Under the pieces are notes generated by a model. That model saw only the letters and a program-made list of their open reading frames with translations, was not told where the DNA came from and made no database searches. Of a DNA stretch of 64,000 nucleotides, positions 48,508 through 59,879 are shown one piece after another. Source of the stretch: Phascolomyces articulosus (Eukaryota > Mucoromycota > Mucoromycetes > Mucorales > Lichtheimiaceae). A program made the translations under genes and the position numbers. Location: the NCBI GenBank assembly GCA_025677815.1, contig JAIXMP010000003.1:1736001-1800000 (forward strand), in the 5' to 3' direction. The stretch's first letter is position 1; each line of letters begins with the position of its first letter.

Positions 48508-49719
48508 CACCGTAAAAAAAATCGTCGACTTCCGTTGACTTTCGGCTACTTTCTTGACCATTTTCGGCTACTTTCGACTACTTTCGAACACTTTACGAGT
48601 TAATGGCCGAAAGTCGACTAAAGTGAACGAAAGTTGGCGAAAGTAGCCGAATTTAAGTGGTACAAAAAGATCGCTTTTCAAATGGACAGGGTACACAAAA
48701 CGTTTCTTGTGTAGCGAATGATAGGTATTATTCAAAGACAAACATGATATATTATTCACTCAAAAATGCGTTTATTATTTCATTAAAATTTTTTTTTATT
48801 TAATAATATAATAATATTAGGGGCTACTAATGCTATTGGATTTATAAAATTTAAATATCACTAAATGACAAATAAGTAAGAATACTAGATACAAACATAA
48901 TGCTCGATTTGATATAATCAGTGTACTATGATTGTTTATTATAATTGGATCGGATAAGCTTCCATCAATTGTAGACTGGTAAAAAAAGTAAGCAAGAATG
49001 TATATACAAATGGACCTTTTATTTATGACATTTGTATCTATAATTGTATCTACGTATGGATTGATAATGTTTAAGTTCTACGTAATAAATAATAAAGAGG
49101 ATCAATACAATTTCATTAATAGAGCAATTACAAGAGGTATTTTATGTAATGGCATACCAGCTGAATTAAACATTTTCTAGTTATCATCCTCGTTATCACT
49201 ATATGTACATAGTATGCAAAAAAGTAAAGATTTTTCTTAGTTGTCGGAATGTGCGATTTAATATCTATTCGGTCCATACTACTACGCGAGAAACAATCGA
49301 TTCTTACGTGAATGAAAAAGGCTCACATTCCAACATACCTAACAATTCCTCTGTTGTATATACCTTTAGCTCAGTTCTTTTACCATCGTTTTCACAATTA
49401 GTACAATATGGAAAGCCAACACGCTCGCTTTTATGTTTCATTTAGGATAAATATTTTTTAAAAACTACATACGGGCTGCTTTGTTGTTGTTGCATTATTA
49501 TTATTATTATTATTATTATTATGGATGGAGGAAGAGAGAGTTTGAGCTCTCAGAAAGCTGTCAAGTGCTTTATGAATATTGTTTGCGGTGGTTGGAAGCA
49601 CTATTTTGTGAAACATATGAATGGCTTTTAAGGTAAGGATCCAAGATATGTACAACAGTGTAGCCGAAAGTAACTGAAAGTGAACGAAAGTGGCCGTTCA
49701 TTCCAATTTTTTTACGGTG
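48508..49719. mobile_element. CACCGT-type terminal-inverted-repeat element, right copy (inverted)
   Basis: Reverse complement of the left copy. Coordinates of matching internal frames all sum to 95805, so there is no net indel over about 1.1 kb, including the AAT microsatellite. Differences I can see are homopolymer lengths next to both termini (A8/A7 outside, T9/A8 inside) and one base in the inner repeat array (TTCCG versus TTTCG near 48530). It is flanked on both sides by TTTA, a candidate 4-bp target-site duplication. Confidence 0.75.
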
Positions 49720-50045
49720 TTTATCACCTATTAGAATACATGATTTTGTTTTAAGACATATCACAAATAAGAATTAACAATATACTGATACTAACCTCAT
49801 TGTTGATTTAAACCTGCGATCCAATAAAAACAAGTTGGTAAATGTTAACGAATAAACATTTGTTCTGTATTAACCTTCATCATAATAGTTGTCATTAAGC
49901 AATAAATATGTGGAAGATACAATGTGCTGTGGTTTTAAAATACTCCAGAATTAGTCAAAGGTAATGTGGTAATCAGATGTAAGATGACATCAATAAATGA
50001 CTTACATATGGTGAAGAGCAGTTATTATATACTCAATGAATGGTG
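49720..50045. other. Short intergenic stretch
   Basis: AT-rich sequence between the right element copy and the minus-strand gene relic. No feature is recognised. Confidence 0.4.
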
Positions 50046-50590
50046 TTACCAACGACTTTCCATTGTGAAAAGATCATGGCGAATGGATTCAAAATCTTCT
50101 GTAGAACTAGCGTTGGGCAATATTAACAAAATATCCTTTTCTGGGAATATCACGGTAGAATCCAACTCAACATCTATTTCCTTCAGTACAGACTTTGCTA
50201 CTTTGTGTACTAGTGATCCACTTTTGGGAGTTTCATATAACATTGATAGATCGATATTTCCTTGGATTTTGCTAATAGAGTAAACAAAAAAAAGTAATAA
50301 TAAGTTAGCTGATTATTATTATTATAATTTATGTCATAGTTAGCCACCTGCCTGTCTCCGAAAAATCGATACGAGGAGACAAGGAATCATCTAAAATCTT
50401 CGTTTTCATGGTTTTGTTGCTTGATGCTGATTCGGTATTTGAGGATAACCAGCTCTTCTATTCATGAATTTTATGGTCTCCAGTTTCTCCTGCTACTATT
50501 TTTCCAAGTAATATTGTCATTATTTCATCTATTTCAGTACAGTTGCTGTTACTTGTATTTCCATTACTATTATTGTTGCTGCTATTAGTA
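50046..50590 (-). pseudogene. Gene relic sharing an exon start with the 61.6-kb relic
   Basis: Two minus-strand exon relics: about 50590-50348, with TEIDEIMTILLGKIVAGETG, an in-frame TAG (50460-50458), then KTKILDDSLSPRIDFSETG; and 50271-50046, SKIQGNIDLSML, GSLVHKVAKSVLKEIDVELD, TVIFPEKDILLILPNASSTE, ending ESRW stop. The splice junction is phase 2 and the exon start (K-I-Q-G-N-I-D-L-S) matches the relic at 61622 (K-I-Q-G-S-I-D-L-S, same phase). The family is not recognised. Confidence 0.5.
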
Positions 50591-51439
50591 CCATATGATA
50601 ATTTTCGATAAAAAGAAACATGAGGTTAACGGTTGATATAATTAAAACAAAAGAATATTGGGATGAAACATTGGAGAATTCTCTTCATAAATACATTTAA
50701 ACACGACAACATATTGGTCAATAGAAAAATTTTTGAAACAATAGGTAAAAGATATGCTTTGAGGTATAGAAAAGAAATGATGCGGGAAAAAAGACTTTTC
50801 GTGATTTCCTTTGGTGCGACTATTATTTTCGTGTAAGTATACAACTGAGCCCTTCTTTACCTGAGATAGATTTTTGGACCAGAGGAGAAATAACATATCT
50901 TGTTAAAAGATTCCTTGTTTACTCTAGTTCCATCAGCTCCAGGAATCGCTTTATCTACTTTTGACTGATGTGGTTCCATCAGCCTAAGGGCTCGCTTTGG
51001 CTACATTCTTTAGAAATAGATATAGTATAGCAGCATAATTGATGAATTCTACGAAATATCATATATGATGAAAAAAATAGATACGTATAGCATCATCCAA
51101 TATGGGTGTGACATTATTATTGCTTGCTACTTGGAAAACAAAATGTTGCAACCAATTATGTTTCCAACGTTCAAAGGAATAGCTGCACATAAAGATATAG
51201 TCATATGTTAATGTTTGATAGTAATAACATAAAAACGGTGATGACACATAAAACATATCTGTCGAAGAAGAAAAATAGAAATAAAAAGATGTCAGAAGTA
51301 AAGAATATATTGTATTGTAATGATAATAGAACGGAAATGTAATATAATAAAATGAAGAGGAGGAGGGAAATGCAAAGAAAGTATGAATTTTGAAATGTAA
51401 GTTTATCGAAACTTGAAGAAAATAATTATAATCGTTCAA
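50591..51439. other. Intergenic region downstream of COQ7
   Basis: AT-rich with no convincing gene. Low-complexity frames (for example 51439-51059 minus) are Phe/Tyr-rich and look non-coding. Confidence 0.4.
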
Positions 51440-52234
51440 TTATACGCGTTCTGCGACCCAGATGGCTGTTTTGCATCCTTGCATAATAACAGCCTTAAGT
51501 GCAGAATGGAATGGAGCTTGTTGGGCATCATGCTCTACAGCAATATCATGATGTTCAAGTTCCTCATCTCTAAATTGTGCGATTGTCTATAATATATTCA
51601 ATTGAATTATTTATAAACCATCCTACATTATGGGAAAAAAAACAGCTTTTCTCTCAAAAATTCTTTCAAAATCCAGACAGCCCTCCCATCCAATATATAT
51701 AAATATTACCTTGCCCAAATTCTTCAATTCTGGATTCTTTTCAGTGAGTTGAACCAAGTTACGCAATTGATCATCATAATGATTTCCAATCACAGTTTCC
51801 ACTGCTTCTGTACATGCCATAGCTGCTTCTTTACCCATCAATGCAGTACCTGCACCCACAGCAAATCCAGCCACCTCCCATAAAGGTCGTAAAAGACTAG
51901 GTCGAATACGCATATCACCCACCAACTTGTCAAAGGTTTCCAAATGATTCTTTTCTTGATCCCACATTTCTTGTAAAATAGGTCGTAACTTTTTATCTCT
52001 TCCTAATACGGCGATTTGACCCATGTAGATATAATAGGCACCCACTTCACCCGATTGGTCAACACGAATCATGGGATCTAATACTTGTCGTTCTTCCTCT
52101 GTCAACGATTGCTTTGGTTTTTGTTCATATTGTGGCTGCTGATTCAAATTGGTAATACTCGTTGAAAATGCTCGGTGGGTATTTTTGTTGCAAATAGTGA
52201 AAGCAGGACGTAAGCGAGTGAATGCGAGCGACAT
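51440..52234 (-). CDS. COQ7: 5-demethoxyubiquinone hydroxylase COQ7
   Basis: Two minus-strand exons, 52234-51710 and 51586-51440, giving 223 aa. The N-terminal 35 residues are Arg/Ser/Thr-rich without acidic residues, a mitochondrial presequence. The di-iron carboxylate/histidine ligands are visible: RVDQSGEVGAYYIYMGQ, WDQEKNHLETFDKLV, MACTEAVETVIGNHYDDQL and RDEELEHHDIAVEHDA. It ends CKTAIWVAERV, the conserved family C-terminus. The enzyme hydroxylates demethoxyubiquinone in the inner-membrane CoQ complex. The length matches fungal Coq7. Confidence 0.95.
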
Positions 52235-52663
52235 GGTTATTACGGCTGCCCAGTGACAAAGTGACTAAAAAATGGCGAGATAATTTTATATTTATGTAAA
52301 AGAAATGCGGACTTGCTAGGGTTGGTTGTTGCCTGTTATGACAACTAATGAATTATGCCTTGTCATACAAGTAATATGACAGATAAGTAGCATGACTTTT
52401 TTTGTTGTCTTGAAGAAAAAAAAACATTTTTTATTCACAAAAATAATAACATTGATATTAAAATTAACAGAAGAGAAAAAAGATATATTATATGCACATT
52501 ATTTCGAAAAAAAAAAAGTACACACTTATAATTCTCAAAAGAATGATACAAGTGTAATTATGATTGGAATAATAGTTTGTAAAGATGAAAGAGAATGTGT
52601 AAAACGAGGGTAGATAAATATGATGTCACAGTGTTGATATTTTTTGGGTGAAAAAGAGGTAGT
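52235..52663. other. Intergenic region
   Basis: This is the COQ7 promoter side joined to the 3' flank of the Pro-rich protein gene. AT-rich with A-tracts. No gene is seen. Confidence 0.4.
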
Positions 52664-53582
52664 TTATAATTGAACAAGTGCACTAGCTAAAACACACATC
52701 ATACTCATACCTAAAACAGCAACAAAGGATAAGGCATATTGAGTATTAGCAGCAGAACTATGGCTACTAGAGGTATGTAATGCAGCATTACTTGCGGTCA
52801 ATTCACGCAAAGAAGTTGGACGGGCGGACTGACTGCTTTCAGGTGCCAATGTAATAGGGCTGAAGGTAAAATCAGTAGCAGCACCGCTGCTCTTTCCGGA
52901 TCCTGAAGCGCCAGCGCCTGCAGTTGGATCGACTTTGTTATTGAGTGGTGGAGGAGTATTATTAGGTAATGGAGGAGAAGATTGATTATTGTTACCACCT
53001 TTAGGAGGTTCAGGACCCATTGACGGTTCAGGACCTTTTGGTGATTCAGAACCTTTGGGTGCTTGTGGGCTGTCATTAGGTTGACCAGCTTGAGGTGGTC
53101 GAGGATCTCCTTTGGGTGCTTGTGGTGGAACTTTTGGTGGTTCAGGTCCTCCCTTGGGTTGTCCTGTAGGCGTAGGTGCCGGACCAGGTACATCTCGAAG
53201 ACCACCATTATCACCATGTGTTGGAGTAGGTGCTGGTCCATCGCCCTCTACCATTGTATATATATAAAAAGATTAAAATACAGGATTCCAATTTGATCTT
53301 CCAGTAAACTAGTTCTCCGGTCTATACATTCTTTTCTTCCATATTCTCTATCTAACTTTATTTTTATAGACAAGTTGATTACTTACTACCATACAAGGTC
53401 GTGGTAATGGTTCTGTATTCAGTTACTGTATATTATATACATAGCTGTTATTATACATTCGTTTTCATCTTCGTTAAAGAAGTAACACATTGTAAATGTC
53501 TTTCTGTACCTGTGGTTGGTTTGGCTTGGCCAAAAGAGGCCAGGGACAAACAGATTGCGGCAAAAATGATACCGGAACGCAT
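52664..53582 (-). CDS. Secreted Pro/Gly-rich protein, probable GPI-anchored cell-surface protein
   Basis: Two minus-strand exons, 53582-53510 and 53247-52664, giving 218 aa. Exon 1 encodes a clear signal peptide (MRSGIIFAAICLSLASFGQA). Exon 2 is a Pro/Gly/Lys repeat region (PEPPKVPPQAPKGDPRPPQ; repeated P-K-G and E-P-P-K units), a Ser/Ala-rich segment (GAGASGSGKSSGAA; HTSSSHSSAANTQ) and a hydrophobic C-terminal tail (ALSFVAVLGMSMMCVLASAL). This is the pattern of GPI-anchored wall proteins: signal peptide, repeat stalk, Ser-rich spacer, hydrophobic GPI signal. The 262-nt intron could hide another small exon, but the direct join is in phase. Function is unknown. Confidence 0.7.
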
Positions 53583-54555
53583 GCTGTAAATGTATCCTTT
53601 TTTTTTCTGATTCACTGATAAAAAGCAGGTATAACTGTTCTTTTGTTGCTGTTGTTGTACAATTATTTAAATTAAAAGTAAATAACGATACAAAGTAAAA
53701 AGAAAAGAAGAAGGATGAAATGAACTTGCTTGTTATTAAAGTATTCAAGTAAATGATGAATGCCCTTAGGTTTATTATATATATTCCGATTTTAAAATTG
53801 GCTGCTTTGTTTTGATTACTATGCCAAGTTTCGCATTCCTTACCAAACGTAATATTTTTTGTTCGATTTGATTCTAATAAAAAAGGAAAATCCATTTTAC
53901 AGCAAGGCAATCTCTACGGAAATTTGACATGATCCTTTTGTAAAATATATAATTTTTCAAGTAATGATAGTAAATGGCCGGAACACATGATCTAAAAAAA
54001 CAAATTATTGTTCATTGTCATTGTCATCGTCATACATACTAAAGTGATTAAAACAAATCAATGATTCGTTTATAATCCTGATTTTTGTTACATACACAAA
54101 AAAAAAGACAGGAATGACAAGTCTATGATCATCAAATAATAATAATATCTAAATAAGTAGCCAATTCTCTAATGATGAGAGGTATGCTTGTTCTATTCGG
54201 GCATTTGTTTTCTTTTCTCTCTTTCTCTCATAGGGATTTTTGCATATACCACCCAATCCATCAGATAGTTCCATTTTCAATCATACTTTTCATTTGTAAA
54301 AAAAAAAAAAAACTTCATTGTATAATTTTTTTAGGTGCAATGTAATGTTGTGAGAGATTGCGTTTGTTTGTGTTTTGTGTGAGTGTATATATGTATATAT
54401 AATGATGATGGGATGAATTATAGTATTATCGTGCTAATACAATGGATTGGGGAGAGAAAAAAAGATTTGTAATATGTTTGTTAAAAGTGTGAAGAAAAAA
54501 GAGGGGGAAAAAGATAGAAGATGAAAGGTTTTTTTTTTTGGTAAAGAAAAAATCT
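53583..54555. other. Intergenic region
   Basis: About 970 bp of AT-rich sequence between the Pro-rich gene promoter and the 3' end of SEC61. A-tracts and a TCATTG repeat near 54010 are present. No gene is seen. Confidence 0.4.
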
Positions 54556-56542
54556 CTATTGGCCAGCCATCATCATACCCTCCAAACCAGCACCACTTTC
54601 AACTTGTTCCTTGGCAAACATTTCGAAATACTAAAAACAAAAGGAAATCATTATTAGTTTGTTTTTGATCTTTTTTCTAATTTGTTCCAAAAAAAAAACT
54701 TTATCCAGCCTTCCTGTTTATATCTAGATATATATCTAATGAAATATGTATATTTACCTGGAAGATAATTGTAACACACAACAAAATACCAGTACCAGAA
54801 CCAATGGCACCAACCATATCAGCCAATACAGAAACAGCACCAAGACAAGCACCACCGAATGAAGCAGCGACAGGGATAACGCGCTTCAATTCCTTATACA
54901 TGGAGGTATCACGATAGCCAGCAATAACAAGTTGTTGATCCTTGAGTTGACGAGCAACATCGCGAGGTGATGAACCAGAGACTTCAATCCAGGTCTTGGA
55001 AAGTAAAGCACAACCAGCCAACATGATACTCACATAGACAACAGTATGGATAGGATCCAACAATGCATCAGTCACATTACGAGGGGCCGAAAGGTAATAA
55101 GCCAAACCACTCTTGGCGAACAATTGAGCGGATCCTTCCATGGGTTCCCAGACACCCAACAATCTGACCAAAATGTTATCCTCAAAACGCTTATACAACA
55201 TTTGTGAGATCATGAAAATATTGGAAGTCATGGTGGATTGAAGCATAATAGGCATGTTGGAAGTATAGAACAATTTGACGGGGTAAGTACCACGTTGACC
55301 ACGAACCCGGTTGGATTTGACAGGTAATTCAACACGGAAACCTTGCAAATAAATGACAACGCCAAAGATGGCAGCAGTGGCCAACAAGTTCATGACGTTG
55401 GGAAGAGTAGAACGATAGAATGCTTCCTTCAATGCACGAGTCTTATCCTTACGCGACATGAGCAAGTGAACTAAAGCAATAAGAGCACCTTCAAATTCGT
55501 CACCACGACCAGTGTTGATGGTGGTAGGAGACAAAGCCTTCCAGAAGATGGTTTCACAAATGTTGGTGGCAATGAACAAGTTGATACCAGATCCAAGACC
55601 GTAACCCTTTTGCAAAAGCTCATCCAATAACATGGTGATCAAAGATGCGACGACAAGTTGGATAACAAGTAATAAACAGACACCAGCACCAATTTCTCTT
55701 GGGCTACCATATAAACCAGTAAGAACAGATACAGTAGCATGGCCAAAAGCAATGATCATGGCAAACACTTAAAAAAAGAAATCACAAAATGTCGTCAGTT
55801 TATTTTTCCTTTTTCGTCCTCCCTTTTTCGTCTTCTTTTTTTTTTTTGTTACTCACTCATCCAACACTCAAATTATTATTCCCTAAATCCATTCCATTCG
55901 CCTCCTTCCATATTTCTGATTATAAAAAAATTACTTACATTTTTGTGCACCACTGAACAATGCACGGTCTTCCTTCAAACTATAGTCTACTTCAATAATA
56001 TTTGCACCTGACAAGAGTTGCATAATCATACCAGACGTAACAATAGGTGTAATACCTAATTCCATAAGGGTACCTCGGTTCGAGGCAAGAATAACTCTCA
56101 TCCAGAAAAGGGGATCGGAAGAATCAGATGACATGATGCCATAAAGTGGTACTTGAGACATGACCAAAAAGATGAACAATGTTACGGCTGTCCACATGAC
56201 TTTTTGATTAAAAGGAACCTATAATAATAATAACAGAAGCAATCATTTAGATTCTCTTGTGTTTATCACTTGGTATAATACTCGTTGAAACCATGACGTT
56301 CTGGATAGGCTGATATGATTGAAAAGGTACAACGCGTCAATAGAAATATAGATATATATATACCTTGCGATCAGGTGTAGCAATTTCCGGAAGAATGGCC
56401 ATAAACGGCCGTACAAGGTGTAGTACCCTGACTATTAAAAACAAAGATAAATACGCGTCAGTTTTTTCATTTGATGTTGTAGCTGAATAGTATTTAAATA
56501 AGTAAACGAAATATTTGCTTGTATACGATGCTTACAACCCAT
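54556..56542 (-). CDS. SEC61: Protein translocon subunit Sec61 alpha
   Basis: Five minus-strand exons: 56542-56536 (7 nt), 56431-56364, 56218-55939, 55767-54758, 54630-54556, giving 479 aa, the usual length. It starts [20 protein letters not shown]. Translocon landmarks follow: [58 protein letters not shown], the cytosolic [20 protein letters not shown] loop, [31 protein letters not shown] and [20 protein letters not shown]. It forms the ten-helix channel for secretory and membrane proteins in the ER. Codon choice is GC-enriched relative to flanks, as expected for strong expression. The 7-nt first coding exon was fixed by phase and family N-terminus. Confidence 0.95.
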
Positions 56543-56641
56543 TGTAATTTATGTTATGTCAAAAAGAAATAAAAGAGAGAACAAGCCTGTGTGCGAGCGT
56601 GTCTGAATGAAAAATTGAAAGGGGACGGCATTACCCACGAG

Positions 56642-56672
56642 CCAATCACCGGTGTTGCAAATTCTAACCAAT
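56642..56672 (-). promoter_or_regulatory. Paired CCAAT boxes upstream of SEC61
   Basis: Two CCAAT pentamers (56642-56646 and 56668-56672) lie 100-130 bp upstream of the SEC61 start, 26 bp apart, in a locally GC-richer patch. They are plausible HAP/NF-Y sites. Confidence 0.4.
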
Positions 56673-58047
56673 GAACGCGATCCACCTTTATCCAAGCAAC
56701 GTGGTCTAATATATAGAGAGTGGACGGGCTGATTCCAATTTAGTATTTGGTTGTCATGATTATTTATGTTGCAAGCGATCATAAACATACTTTCATTTGA
56801 TTTTCACTATAATTTTTGGTTAAATTATTTCACTGCTTCAAACATTTTTTTTATTCTTTTTTATTACTCTACACATTATTTATATATTACATCAAGAAGT
56901 TGGCTTTGTTACGACAATTCAGAGTCGTTTATTTCCTGCCAAAGAAAAATGAGAAATTCCTTTGGAAAACGTTACAACCTTCAATCTTTCAATAAGAAAG
57001 ATTTGAATTTAGATTTATTATCTTCAACGGAATGAAGAAGTGGTCGCTTTACTTTCTATACATACATCTTTTCAACTATTGATTGTATAGGTCAAGGTAA
57101 ATGTTTTCCCTGGGCTTTTCTTCAACGAAACTATATTCGGGGAACTCAGATGAACATAAGAACTCAATTATTATACAAAAATGATCCATCATGTTCATTC
57201 TCTTTTTTTCAGTTTATTAATTAATAATCAGTTTCAATAATATATAGAGAAAAACTAACAAAATAAATATATAAATTATTCAGATCTTCCATAAGCACGT
57301 CATAAACGTAACAAGGTGTTGGTCCCAGACGTGTGCCGTCATACCTCCATCAATCCCAAAAGGGAAAAACGACGGAGCTTGGTCGTTTAAAGGACCGGGA
57401 AGTATCATCATTATTTCCAAAAACATGGAAGGATCAAAGATTTCATAGGTTTCGGGGAACATATTCAGCTGAGAGATATAATTGAATCCATCACAAGTTG
57501 TGGGTTCAGTTTTCTTGTTTTGCTCCTGAGGCTTATCGAATTTTCCTTTTGGTTTCTCACTCAGTTCCAAAAAATTAGGTACCCTATCATTTACACTCTA
57601 TCAATTCCAATAAATAATTGGATGTTTATCGATAACCATAAGCCTCCTATAACAAATAAACTCTATTCAATTGGATACGCATTTTATACTTCGATGTTAA
57701 ATGTGGTCAATGAGTGATTTTACTGATTAATATACAACAAATTTATTCTAGACGATGATTATCAAGGGTTAATTGAGTTTCGAAATCCAACTCCAAATTT
57801 TCGAATTAGGAACCAAAATAGAATATTAAGAAAATTATCAATACCGACTTATCACTCTCCACTATATAATAACCATCCATAAATGCATATGCCCCTCTTA
57901 ACTTAATCCAAATAATAATAAAAAGAGCGAGAATATCATATCAGATGGATATTAAAGTCTATTATATTTACTAATGAAAAAAACATGAATTGAAGGGGGA
58001 AAATATTCATCCTCTTCTTCCTATTTGATAATCAAATATAAACCAAA
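56673..58047. other. Intergenic region
   Basis: No supported gene. A minus-strand frame 57570-57280 has protein-like stretches (CDGFNYISQLNMFPETYEIF; PLNDQAPSFFPFGIDGGM) and may be a relic, but no family or flanking exon is recognised. A plus-strand stretch at 56890-57035 is also weakly protein-like. Confidence 0.35.
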
Positions 58048-58770
58048 TTATTCCTTCTTTGCGTGGCCATCATCCACAGGTTCGGCAGTTGAGGATGATT
58101 CAGCGGAAGAATCAGCACCAGCACCACCAAGCAATGCAGCAAATGGACTTTCAGTCTTGAAAGGTCGCTTCAAATCACCTTCGGGAGCATCACCCCACAA
58201 ATGGATAAGAGCAACCTTATGAGTAAGCAAGTTCTTGATTGGCAAGATCGATTGCAAAACTAAAGGTTGAGTGAACTTGAAATACCAGTGCATGGCCGAG
58301 ATCATCAAGATGGATGACATGGTTGATTGAATGAATTGCTTGACTTGAGAAACATCATATTCAACGTTTGTAGTAGTAACAGCTTCACCTTCAGCGGGTG
58401 TGGGATTTGTTAAAGAAGGAGCAGCTTGAGGGACATAACGCAATGGACGAGTATCTGAATTATATATGAAAACATCATAAATACAAGGATAAGATTTCAT
58501 TATTCTTTCCATCCTTTTCCTCCTTTTTCCTTCTTCCACCACTATCCAATGTTCCTTTTCCAACTTATTTTTATTACCATTTCGTTTCTTGATCAAGTGC
58601 ATAAGCATATAGGCCATAACCATAACGAGTACTTGAGCACTATAATAACCAACGCGTGCAAAGAAAAGGGTATCGGGATCGTCCCAGTTGATGCGTTTGC
58701 TAAGTTGCATTGTACCAATGACAAAAGCAATATTGAAGAATGGAGACTTAATTATGCTTGGAGAACCCAT
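58048..58770 (-). CDS. PHO88: PHO88/SND3 ER targeting protein
   Basis: Two minus-strand exons, 58770-58578 and 58454-58048, giving 199 aa. The sequence carries the Pho88 family core: FFNIAFVIGTMQLSKRINWD, FARVGYYSAQVLVMVMAYML, DTRPLRYVP, EYDVSQVKQFIQSTMSSILM and AMHWYFKFTQPLVLQSILPI. It ends in an acidic/Ser-rich tail and terminal KKE. In yeast this protein (Pho88, also Snd3) sits in the ER membrane and takes part in SRP-independent targeting; the link with neighbouring SEC61 is functional, not operonic. Confidence 0.92.
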   Translation of the reverse strand: MGSPSIIKSPFFNIAFVIGTMQLSKRINWDDPDTLFFARVGYYSAQVLVMVMAYMLMHLIKKRNGNKNKLEKEHWIVVEEGKRRKRMERIMKSYPCIYDVFIYNSDTRPLRYVPQAAPSLTNPTPAEGEAVTTTNVEYDVSQVKQFIQSTMSSILMISAMHWYFKFTQPLVLQSILPIKNLLTHKVALIHLWGDAPEGDLKRPFKTESPFAALLGGAGADSSAESSSTAEPVDDGHAKKE

Positions 58771-59879
58771 CGCTGTGCTTGATATTTTTTTTAAAAAGTA
58801 TATTTTGTGGAGGAAGAGAGAGACAGCGATTTTGGATTAGAGCCACACCATATCAGATTCATTGAGCGGACCTTAGTTTTTTAAACTTTGGTTTAAACTG
58901 TGTATGCGTGGCAAGTTCTTAACGTTTCCTTGAAAACTCTATTGGTTCCAAAAAAGACAAAAACGCCTTGTTTTGTAACTAGTCAACCATTGACAATAAC
59001 TCATTTTTCTTCTTTGTTTCACTTTGCAACTTCCATATGTAATCCACACCTTGAGTATTTTTTTTTACTCATAAGATTTTTATTCATGGTCAACACATCA
59101 TATTTTTTAAGCTGACACTGAGAAAAAAAGGCTTTTTTACACTTTTGCCAAGTATATTCTGCAATAATTTTTTTCTTGGTATCAGTTTATTTCTTTATTA
59201 CCTATTTTATAGCACAAGCTTGTTCAATCATATTTGGATTATTAGCATATGTGCATAACTTTTATATGAATGAATGCTGGATAGTTACCCAAAGTAATAT
59301 GAAGGCTGTGATGCCCAAAGTTTGGGAACATGCTAAAAATAGTAATTTATTTATTTTGACACAATGAAAAAGATGAAATTGTTTTTATCGATTATGCATA
59401 ACATGATGATACTAATTATCTTTATTCTTATATATAAATCTGAAAAATTATGTTAATAGAAGAAATAGTTACGTATAATGATAAGATAAAGTAGAAAATA
59501 ATAAAAAATAGAATAACTTACATGAGTATATAAAAAATAAGCATATAATTATCTTTTACTACTTTAAGTTGTGCTACGGGATACAGTCGATTTTGGTATG
59601 GGATTTCGATATCATGGTAAAGTGTTATTATCAGCTGCATGCCAGTGTACAAATAAATGATGCGACAACAATGTTTTCACTGTCAAACGTTGTGATCAAC
59701 GGAATAAATTTTATAAAAGTATTCAGAGCAAGGGGGCCAAGAGTGTAAACTTTGCATTTATTGCCTAATGGTATGTCCATTAATTTCATGGCCAAATCAG
59801 CTCCTAATATAAATAATAGAAAAAACGTGCAGAGCGGCTGTTATATATTTCTTGCTTCATAATTTGAAAACTAACAATT
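58771..59879. other. Intergenic region
   Basis: PHO88 promoter side, then AT-rich sequence. A plus-strand frame 59176-59367 is partly protein-like (NECWIVTQSNMKAVMPKVWE) without a recognised family. No gene is supported. Confidence 0.35.

Larger units (their letters stand above)
46085..49719. repeat. 3.6-kb palindrome: 1.2-kb inverted arms around a 1.2-kb loop
   Basis: The two element copies face each other symmetrically about 47902/47903. The whole could fold as a giant stem-loop or act as a recombination substrate. Confidence 0.85.
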
